64,000 nt of DNA from the NCBI GenBank assembly GCA_028095005.1, contig CM051460.1:20011501-20075500 (forward strand). Direction: 5' to 3'. The notes beneath the pieces are model-generated. The model had not been told where the DNA came from. It was given only the letters and a program-made list of their open reading frames with translations, and did no database searches. The stretch is from Rhynchospora pubera (lineage: Eukaryota; Streptophyta; Magnoliopsida; Poales; Cyperaceae). Positions within the stretch are counted from its first letter, which is position 1, and each line of letters opens with the position of its first letter. Made by a program: the position numbers and the translations under genes. Of this stretch, positions 1 through 10,900 are shown piece by piece.

Positions 1-1936
1 TGTTGAAGGCTTCGGCTAAACCATTGGCTCTGGGGTTGTAGATTGAGGAGTATCTCCAGTCTATCTTGTGTTGCCGGGCGAAGTGATAGACCTTTATACT
101 CTTAAAAGCCGTCCCATTGTCTGAAATGATCCTCCGCGGAGTACCGAATCGGTATAGGACGTGCTTCTTGAAGAATCTGACCACATCTTCTGCTCTGATT
201 TCTTTATATGCCTCGGCTTCGGCCCACTTTGAGAAGTAATCAGTGGCGGCAAGAATGTATCTGTGTCCTTTCGCAGAAGGAGGGTCAATTGGTCCAATAA
301 TATCGGTCCCCCACATATCAAATGGCCAAGATGCTACTGTTGGATGCAATGGGTTTGGATGCTGGTGTATGAAGTCTCCGTTGATCTGGCACGCGTGGCA
401 CCTCCTAGCATGCTTTTCGCAATCAGCTACCATAGAAGGCCAGTAATACCCCAGGTGTTTGATCTGAAGTCTCATTTTAGGACCCGATTGGTGGGCCCCG
501 CATACTCCTGCATGAACTTCTTGCATGACCTGTCGCGCTTCCTTTCCTGAGATGCATCGCAGCCATAACTGATCATACGATCGACGGTAGAGGGTATTGT
601 TGACATAGACAAAACGGAGGGCCCGCTTTCTGATTTGTTCCCTGAGAGACTTGTCTTTTGGTAAAATTCCCTGTTGAAAGTGTTCCAAGAAGGGTTTTCT
701 CCAATCCTCGTCTTCTCTCTTTTTTGTATCATCTTTACCCTTTTCTTTTTTGAGGTTCATGACTTCTATGAAAGAAACATTTCCTTCCATTTCTTCATCA
801 GAATTCAAACTTGCGAAGCAGGGTGCCAATGATCTGCGGTTGCGGACGGTAATATGTAATTCGTCCTCATCAGGGTTACCCATTTCCTTGGCCAATCTTG
901 CCAATGCATCGGCTCTTCCATTTGTAGCTCTTGAGACCTTCTCCAGTATCACTTGCGAGAACTGAACGATCAATTCGAGTACTTTCTTGTGGTATCGAGT
1001 CATTTCAGGTTTGACAGTCTGATACTTGCCTGTCACTTGATTGAGGACCAGTTGTGAGTCTCCGTATACTCGCAGTCGTCTGATATTCATACTCAGAGCA
1101 GTTTCAAGTCCGGCGATCAATGCCTCATATTCTGCCTCATTATTGGTACAGGGCTCGGTGAGCGAGAATGAGTATCGTAAAATGCCTCCTTCAGGTGTGA
1201 CAAAGACTAGTCCGATTCCGGCTCGTACTCTAGGTAACTTTGGTCTGATGGCTGGCTGAACGGATGATGCACCATCGAAATACATCTCCCAATAAGGCTC
1301 TTCCTCTTCCTGGGCTAAACTTGCCTCTTCATCTGGGAATTCGCATACCAGAGGAGAGTCATCTGGGACCGGGTGATGTGCCAGAAAATCGGCGAGAGCT
1401 TGACCTTTTATTGCTTTCTGAGGCGCATAAGTGATGTCAAATTCCATTAATGTGACAGCCCACCTCGCCAATCTACCAGTAAGCATGGGTTGAGTCATGA
1501 GGAATTTCAGGGGGTCGACTCTTGAAATCAGGGTGACCTTGTGGGCTAGCATGTAGTGTCTCAGTTTCTTAACAGCAAAGACCAAGGCTAGACAATGTTT
1601 TTCGATTGGTAAATAGGATTGCTCTGCTCCTACCAGCATACGGCTAAGGTAATAGAGTGAATTCTCCTTTCCCTCTTCATTTTCTTGCGCGAGAAGTGCC
1701 CCCAGAGAACCTTCCAAGGCTGTGGTGTACAGGATGAGCGGTTTTCCAGGAATGGGCGCTGAGAGAACCGGCGGGTTGAGCAGGTATCCCTTGATTTCTT
1801 GGAAAGCTTTCTGACATTTATCATCCCATCTGAAAGGAACATCCTTCTTTGTGAGATTGGTAAATGGCTTGATTCGTCCAGAGAGGTTCGCGATAAATCT
1901 ACGGATATACGCCAGCTTCCCTTGTAAGGACCGTAG
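1..1936 (-). pseudogene. Remainder of pol: RT end, RNase H, second RNase H, integrase (cut by window edge)
   Basis: This stretch stays in the frame of the preceding ORF, directly after the TAA. Sampled codons through the whole segment (near 1920, 1800, 1340, 1200, 1130, 750, 570, 390, 130 and 10) show no further stop. Seen in order: RT thumb/connection (LQGKLAYIRRFIANLSG); canonical gypsy RNase H; a second RNase H of the RVT_3/archaeal-like type with DGASS, NNEAEYEAL and YGDSQLV blocks; the integrase zinc finger (H-x-H type start, then CEKHARRCHACQ); and the integrase core with GTDIIGP, SDNGTAF and NGLAE, so the three acidic catalytic residues are all present. The window ends inside integrase. 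Unless the stop is read through, these domains cannot be made from this copy, so I class it as disabled. Confidence 0.85.
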
Positions 1937-4900
1937 TTATTTCAGGTTGCGTGGAGGTTGTAGTTCTTGGATCGCCTTGATTTTAGCCGGGTCGATTTCG
2001 ATTCCTCTGTGTCTGACCACAAAACCCAGAAATTTGCCTGACGTTACCATAAAGGCACACTTCAGTGGGTTGAGTTTAAGGGCTTGAGCTCTCAGGCGGT
2101 CAAAGACTAATCTCAGATGCTGCAGATGCTCGTCCAGGGAGCGTGCTTTCACAACTAGGTCATCTACGTAGCATTCCACTACCTTGTGTATGAGATCGTC
2201 GAAGATCTTGGTCATGGCTCTCTGATAGGTTGCCCCAGCATTTTTGAGTCCAAAGGGCATGACCTTGTAACAGTAGATGCCTATGGGTGTCCTAAAGGCG
2301 GTGTGTTTCTGATCTTCCTCATCCATCCTTATCTGATTATATCCAGAATACCCATCCATGAAAGAGAAAACTTCATAGGTAGAGGTATGGTCAGTGATGA
2401 TCTCAGTTACGGGTAATGGGAAGTCATCTTTGGGGCATGCCTTGTTGAGGTCTCGGAAATCAACGCAAACCCGAATTTGACCGTTCTTCTTTTTGACAGG
2501 GACTATGTTGGCTATCCAATCAGGGGTTTCTTCCTCACGAATGAACCCTGCCTCAATCAGCCTTTTCACTTCTGCTGTGACCTTTTCCTCCAATTCAATG
2601 CGCATCCTTCGAGGCGCTTGCTTGATAGGTTTGAAGTTTGGGTCTATCTTCAGTTTGTGAACTGCCACAGCGGGATCTAAACCAGGCATTTCACTGTATG
2701 TCCAGGCGAAACAGTCAATGTATTCGGTAAGAAGTACTCTGAGCTCTTCCTTTCTCTCAGCAGATAGGGTTGCATTTACGAAGGTGGGCCTAGGGTCTTC
2801 TGAGGTCCCAAGGTTCATTTCCTCTAGCTCATCTACTGTGTTTTGTCCTCCTTCTTCGAGTTCTTTTGGTGCTGACTTGGCGGCCAATATGAACTGCTCT
2901 TCCATTTTGTCCCCTGCTTCATCTGTTGCGTAGCAGGTGAAGGACAATTCCTCAGTTTTCTTGTCCTTGACTCTAAGATAGGTTGGATTGTTAACTTTCC
3001 AGAAACGTTCGTAGGGTTTTCTCATGTGAATTCTTCTCCTTTTTCTATGGTATCCGACGCCTTTGACACGCCTTTCCGTGCCATCGAATCTTTTGATCGG
3101 AGACGAACTCGCGCCCCATAATTTCTGAAAGAGGTCTGATCTTGTCTGGTCTGAATGCTGGAATTTCTGGAAGAGAGGAGTGAGTTCTCTGTTGTAATTC
3201 CCTGGGATTTGTATCGGCACGGGTTGAGAGTTCTCTTGTTTTAACCATTTCTTCGGTCTTTCATCAGAAGTTGAGTCTTTCTGAGTCCCGCCATTGGTGT
3301 AGAAAAGGATGGGTTCTTGCTTGGTTTTCCTCCCTTTTACATACTCAATCTTGGCTGGTACTAAGAAGATTTCCAATTGATTGACCTGGTTTAACTCTCT
3401 GGGAGTCAGATCCATGTGACATCCCTTGATAATAGAATTGCCGTCTGTGAGGCCACGACTGTTCTGGTTTTGTGATGGGGGGTTTTTATCTGTCGCCCCA
3501 TTCATGGGTCCCCATCTCACGCCTTTGTCTTGCAGAGGGCTGTCTGTCGGCTTCTTGACTACGAATCTGACCCTTATTGTCTTCACGTCTTTGGAGGGAA
3601 AGGGCTGAGTTTCTCCTGATGTCTCGGACGGTTCAAACTTTTGTCTCCGCGGGATCGAGGTTGTGTTTTCTTCGCAGGTTTGAGGCATGAAGTACTTGGC
3701 GTCTGACAAGTGCACCTCATACACTGAGAAAGGGTATTTATCTCCTTTGATCGTCTTCTGCTGACCATTTTCGACATATTTCATACATTGGTGCAAGGTT
3801 GATGGAACTAGGTGATTCTCGTGCAACCATGGTCGTCCCAGCAAGGCTCTGAATGACGTGTTTTCATCAATGATGTAGAACTTGACATTGGTCTTCAGAT
3901 CGGCAACCTGGAGAGGGAGAGTGATTGCCCCCAGTGATTTTTGCGGATGCTGGTCGAATCCTCGAATCGAAGGGGTCTCTTTGGATAGATGCCTAATATC
4001 CGGGTTAAGGCACTGTAAGGTTTTTAGTGGGAGAATATTTACTGAAGATCCTGGGTCTACCAATATTCTCTTTATGGTCTTGCCTCGCGTTATCCCTGAG
4101 ATGTAGAGCGGTCGGTTATGCACAGCAGTTCCGATCAACAAATCTTCTTCTGTGAAAGTGATAAGTTCGGTCGGATCAGTATAGGCGACTTCATCAGATT
4201 CTCCGTTGGCTAGGCAAGACTGAAAGCCTTCTGGATTTTGCAGAACGTGGATTAGTGTCTTTCTCAGCTCTTCTGACATCATCAGAGCATCAAAGACACT
4301 GAGTGACGCTGGTATTTTCCGTAAGTGAGATAGGATATTGTAACCATTTGCCAACTCAATCCTTTCTGGGGTTCCTTTGGCAGGTTGGGAGACTTTTCCT
4401 CTTTCCTTTGGGGGTTGTCGTTCCGGAATATAGGTACCCGAGCGGAGATTAACGTTGCACTCGTTGTCTTCCTTTTCCGCGTCAAATAGGATTCCTAAGG
4501 AACAGGAGTCTCCTTCAAAGATTGGTCTTCTTGGGGATATCACAATAGGGTCTTCATCAGGACGGTTGTGATGTTCATTATCCGTGACGCTGCTCGCACT
4601 GTCATATCCATTGGTAGACGACCATGATTCCTCTGGGTCATATTCACAGGTGACAATGTTAACGAACTCGTCATCTGATAAATCCAAGAGTTCTTCCCAT
4701 GTTGTTTGTCTCATTGGGGTATTATGTGGTCGAGTATCCCTCGTCCTAGATGCTCTCTGCGTTCTGGCTCGCCTCAATCTTTGTTCATTTGTCAACCATC
4801 TCTGAAAGGCTGGGCATTCACTAGTGCTGTGCCCCTGTTCCTGGTGGTAGAGGCAAAATCCAGTTCTGTTTTGTCTTCGAGCGCTTCTCATGCATGGAAT

Positions 4901-7900
4901 AGAAGGAAGGCAGGGGCTGCTCCCTCTTATTCGCCTGCGTGACACATACAGCTGCCTTTCGTACCTCTCAACTGGGGTAGTGGGTGGTCTTAGGGCAAGA
5001 TTTGCTCTAATTTGGGCCAGAAATGCTCTCCGATTGAGATGGGTTTCTAAGGCAGTTGAATGCTCTCGGTCTATCTGGAGTCTATCTCTCCGACGGTTTC
5101 TTCTGTGAGAGCTGGATCGAACAGTGGTCGTGGGTTGATGCCTGGCTTGTGATCTTGCGTGAGGGACCACTTCAACTTGCTCAGCTAGCGCATCAATGAT
5201 CTCTTGTGCTCGATTTCTCCTTCGTGCAGTAGTCCTGCGAGTTCTGATCGGTCTCAGTTGGGATGTTGGTCTATTTGTTTGCTCAGGTTCCTGATTGGTC
5301 TGCTCTGTAATTCGCTCAGGAGAACTTTTCTTGATGCTTGATTCAATGGGAAATTTCAGAGCTTCATCGTCAGAATTAGCTCTATCTTGCCCCCATTCTC
5401 GATTTTCAGGAACTTGGCTGGTTTGACCTTCTTCTTGAAATGAACTTCCAATCGGTCGGTTCTCTTCTTGCGATGGCATGTTTTCAGATGGACCATGAGA
5501 AGCAAGTGGTGTTTCTCGGGATGCAGGTAGGTTTTCTTCATCTGGTGAATCCTCTATTTCACGGTTTCCCTCAGGCTGAAGATTATGTTCGTCCCCCGGT
5601 TCATTGGTCCTTTCTGTGATTACTGGTTGAATTGATTCTTCCGTGTTGGCGGAACGGAGGTTTGCCATGACTGCTTGGATTACTTCCTCACTGGAGCGTT
5701 TGTCTGTAATCGCGAGGTCGCATAGTGATTCCAGGGTAGCTAGTATGGTCAAGTTCTGTTGATGTACTACTGCGAGCAGATCACAGTATATACTCATTTT
5801 CTCTTCCATTCTGCGAAGCATGGCACCTTGGTCTTCAACCAATCTCTTGCCTTTATGATCTGGCGAGTGTGAGCTTTGTTCTTTGATAATGATTCCCTTG
5901 TCTTTCTTCCTTATCGAGGTTTCAGCAAGGAGTTCAACACAGAGTCTTGGGGCTGCGCCGTCGGAATCTGAGTCGGAATCAGTACCAAAGGAATCAATCG
6001 CATGACAGGTTTCTTCTCCATGAGGCCGAGGCCAATCAGGATAGGTTTCTGGGTTTGCAGTGAGAGGCGAATCATAATCTTCGTCCATTTCTGCATTCTG
6101 AATCGGTCTTGCTTCTGCTCTGGGATTTGGTGCCTCCAGTGTGGTAGTGTTTTCCTTCGGCTGAGAGCCTTCAGCTTCTGGGGTTGGCATATCACATACC
6201 TCCTGAATTATCGCGAGCATTTCCTGAAAATATTCTTGATCCTCGTTTCCCTGAGCTGCCTGGGACGATTCTCCTTGCTCCCATATAGTGGTATACCAGT
6301 GTTCGATTGGGATATCCGCAGGGTCTGGGATAGGTTCCGCTTCGTTTACTGGATTGGGTTCCTCAGGTGCCTTTCCCCTGTCGGGTTCTGTCATGTATGG
6401 CTCCTGAGTGGTTAGAGTTTCGGTTGGAGGGTTGGTGTTTGATGGCTCCGCTTCCATGTGATCCCTGAGGGTTTCAAAGGACATCTCAAGCCTCATTTCA
6501 CAGTCATAGAGTACTCCCCATTTTGGACATCGATGGCATAAGCATGGCGTCATTCCAATTTTAGAGGGTTTCTTTCTCTTTTCGACCGTGATCTTGGTAT
6601 CAAGTGGCAATTGAAAGTGTTCAAGGAGTTCAGCATCACTCATCCGGGCTTCATGTCTTGCAATCACCTCGTGAATCGTCTCTGAATCTCTCCATCCATC
6701 CATCCAAGGAAAGGGTGTCGTAGGATCAGGTCTTTTCCTTTTCTTGATGGGGAGTTTCCTCTTTTCAAAAGGAATGAAAGTGCAGAGGAAGATGTGTTCA
6801 GTCAAGGGGACATGGATGACTCGGGCCTCCTGATATCCTGACTCATCAGGTACCATCTGTGTCAATCCTTCTCCTGGGGTTGAAGGGCTTGATCCGGTTT
6901 GTTCTAATGGGTCTTCTGGTCGGTTTAGAGATTCACCTTCCTCTTCCTCCATTTCTACGAAGCGACACTCATGTGATTCTTCTGGGTTTGGGGGAATTGG
7001 GGTTAGGTTACGGTATTCATCTCCACTGTCGTCGTCAGGGTTGGCGTATCTGAACACGACATGAGTACCTTCAATCTCTGATATTGGACGGGATTCAGTT
7101 ATGGCATGTTTGATCTCATCCAGTTTATCTTGTGCAAGCTGACGTGCTTCTTGGACTATACGGGGTTCTGGGTAAGGTCGCCCTTCGATAAGGAGAATTA
7201 CTCTAAATCTAGGGTAGATTCTTTGGATTGGAACGATCTCTATCCCCCATATGCCTTGAGCTTCCATTTCGGAGGTCGGTGCAATCTCGATTCTGACTAA
7301 CCTCTTCTCTATTTGTGACGAGGAACTGTTGCTTGCACTATCCTCTTCAGATTCTTCATTCTCAAGGAGGTTTGGGTCAACTTCGTCACCGCTTGACTCG
7401 CAGGGTGAGGGTACGTGTATCCCTATGTTGTGGCAAGATTCTAGCGATGAAGTTTCTTCGTCAGAATGTTGCTCTGCCTGAGTGGGATGACTGTATTGGC
7501 CATACATGCATTGACCATTTTGATCCGAGATATCCACTGTAGTCTCTCCATTATCTGAGCTGTCTTGTGGTTGTAGTTCACCTCGGTTGACGGCTGCTTC
7601 TACCATTTTTTCGTAGGCTATCTGAAGAATTTCATCAAGCACACGAGGTTCAATCTCAGATAATCTTTCGCCTCGATCCGTGGTGATATTCACAGTGAGC
7701 TTTGAATCTCTCAGGTCTGTTGGCAATGCAATTTCAATGTCCTGGATGCCCAGAGGTGTTGATAGAGGTCCCGGAACAATCTCATATTCCATGTCTTGTC
7801 TTTCACCCATTATTGGCGGTCCCTCATTTGGTTCTGGTCTCTCTGGGATAGTGAAATTCACTCCCTCGTTATCAAAATCCTTGGAAAAGCTCGGACCTTC

Positions 7901-10900
7901 TTCCTCGCCAGGGTAACATGGTCTCTTTCCAAGTTCACGGTCATGGTAACCTTCGTTTCGGATCTGAAAGGTCAGAGGATCGGTCTCGCTTTTATTTGGG
8001 TTTTCGCGCACGGTGGAGAGATATCCATTGACTATTTCCCCTTGTCCATGCATCTTTTCCCCTATCTGTACGTGGACCAAGTGGAGTACTTCTTTCAGCA
8101 TTTCTGGGTTAAGTTCCACTTCCTCTTCACGTGGTTCAGCAAAGACTGTTATTCTTAACCGCGAATCGCTAAGACTGGCTGGAAAGGTGCCTTCTATTGC
8201 ATGGACGCCGCGAGCGACTAGCTGAGGACCTGGTTCAATCTGGAATTGTATGGGTGGTTTTGCTTGATCCGGCCTTTCTGGAAGCGAGATACTACCGCTT
8301 TTGCCCCCAGGGTCAGAAGGGTTATGGCTGTCTTCAATATGACTTGGTTCTGAGACAGCAGCATTCTGAAGGGTTTCTGTATGCAGTTCAGTTTCATCTT
8401 CTGAGTCTCCCCATCCTTGGGCAACAATTCCGCTGGTTCCCCAGCCTAAATTGACAGTGCCCTCTTCTGTTCCCAGGTTTAATTGGTGGAAGGAAAACTC
8501 AATCTCGTCTTCTGATTCTTCACTGTTGGCTGGTTCAATGGGTTCCATTCCCTGAGAGGTCCTTATTTCGTTCATGACCAAACGAAATACCTCACGCATT
8601 TCAGGGTAGAAGTCGAGATAGTCTGCCAGGGTGACCTCTTCATCCGACAAATTTTCACCGTCTGATTGAATTTCTTCCAGATTATTTTCTAGAGGACCTT
8701 CTTCGTCAGGATCAGTGAGGCTGAGTGAGTAACAGTGTTCAAAATTTTCCTGTAGGTTGGGAGTTCCTTGCGTTATACCCTGATGGTAGGTCCGTGAAGG
8801 TTCTGTCACAGGTGATAGACACTGTTGAGTTGATGGCTTGGTTCTTGCAGGGTTGACGGATTGCATCAGTTCTGCTTCTTCTCGCAGAGTTCGCGCGCCA
8901 ACTGAAATGCGAGCCGTGCGTGTCATTTTTCTGATGGAGGGTGTTGTCGTCCGCTCGTCTCTAAAGTCTCCCATTGTGATACCATTACAATGTTCTGGTT
9001 CATTCTGAGGTGGACGGCGGCTTGATTCTCCAGACTTCCTTTTGACAGAGGATGTCAGGAACTGTTGTGGGAAAAAGTCTACCAAGGTGACGGGCGTAGG
9101 TTTGCTCTGAACAAATTCCTCTTCTGTCCGTTTGGCTGGCTCTTTGATCCCTGCCATTTTCTTAGCCCTGGCTAAGGTTACTGGCTTTTTCTTTTTGGTT
9201 TCTTTCGGACGGCTGATGATCGTCCTTGGTGGTGGAGCGTCTTTTACGGGGGCCTTGCTCCGGTTCCCATGCAGAAGTTCATCATGCATTTTTCTGAGCA
9301 TTTTCTTGGATTTTTGGGATAGGCAAAGGGTCCAAGGTTGTGAGGATTTCCCTTCTCCTTCTTCCATAGTAGAGACCATGTTGACCTGGAAGTGCGGCTT
9401 CGGGGTTTGCCGTGCTTCTCGCGGAATAATGATCTTACCTTCCTGTGCTTGTCTTTCTATCCAATCTTTAAAGACATAGCATTCCTCAAGAGTGTGACCC
9501 AAAACTCTGTGATACAGGCAGTAATTCGGATCATCCTTCTTATTCTCCTCATCAGGACGTCTACAGGTAGGTAAAGAAATTCCCTTTTCCAGTGCAATCT
9601 TGAAGAGGTCTCCCACATATTCCTTCTTGAAGGAATAAGGTTGTTTCCTTCGTTCACTCAGAGTAGGGCGCCTAGGTCTCTGTTGATCAGGCTCTCTGCG
9701 GTAGTTTGGTTTGGTTTCCTCCAGGCTGGTATCGTGACTTGTCGCGGCTACCGATTTATCAGATTTCCTGGGACGACTTTTCTTGTCCTTGTCTTTGCCT
9801 TTCTCTTTCTTGGGATAAGGCGGAGTTGCAGGAATCAGTCCTTCTTGCCTCAGGGCTTCGTACTTGGACACCACGGTGACCAAAGTTCTGAAGCCTATAA
9901 TCTTGGTTGAAACTAGGTAAGGTCTGATCCATCCAGGCAAATTGTTCAGGACGGTTTTGATTTGTTCGGCCTCGGTCATTGGGGGTTGGCATCGGATGCT
10001 CATGTTCCTCCATCTGGTGATGTATTCCATGATGGTTTCATCGGTTTCAGGTTTCAGGTTTGCCATGTCTATGGATGTCACATCCTGGGCCAGTACCATG
10101 AACTTGGAACAAAAAGCTTCTTCCATTTCTTCCCATGAGTTGATGCTATCTTCTGGTAATGATGCGTACCACTCGAATGCAACTCCAACGAGACTCTGAG
10201 GGAATTGACGGAGTAGCCATGCAGGATTGCTGGCTGTATCGCCACAGGCAGTGACGAAATGGGCTAGGTGCTGTTCAGGGGTAACCTTGTTTCCTGTCCC
10301 TTCGAACATTCTGAACCTAGGCAAGGTGTATCTTTTGGGAAATGGTTCATCATCGAAATGTCTGGGGTAGGGTCTTCCTATCCTTTTCTTGGGTCTGGCA
10401 GGAATTTCTACTCCTAATTCTCTCATCTTCTTGACAATCAGATCTTGTACATCATCACTGGTTATCCCACTGGGTGAGGTTGCTAGTGACTGGGCGGATC
10501 TCTTGATAGTCGTAGAGGTTTTGGGAGGGTATAGAGGAGTATCCATTTCCTCTTCTCCTTCATCTTCGATGGTTATGACTTTCTTTCCCATTCTGACAGT
10601 TGGACTTCTCTTTGACCCCTTATCCTGATTTCTGCCCCCGTTCCCTGAGTTGAAACGAGTGCTATCATCACATGGTTCCTTCCTAAGCCGTTCTTTCAGT
10701 TTGGCATTCTCTTTCCGGAAGATCTCAATTTGCTGGGCCATTTGTTCCAATTTTTCTTCCAGTCGCGCGCTTGTGTCGTGTTCTTCGTCACTGGCACTTC
10801 CGTCAGTTGGAGTAATGGGTTCTTGTTGAAGTTCTTCTTCGTTCTTGAGAGGGTCTGTCACGGGAACAGGAATTTCCCCCTTAGTGGAAGGGTTACTCTT

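Noticed and set aside
1930..1940. A frameshift between the RT core and RNase H of the gypsy element
   Set aside because: Codon-by-codon reading shows the same frame continuing directly after the TAA (LRSLQGKLAYIRRF), so it is a nonsense codon.
6002..6415. 137-codon plus-strand ORF
   Set aside because: Antisense shadow of the gypsy polyprotein with no recognisable protein features.
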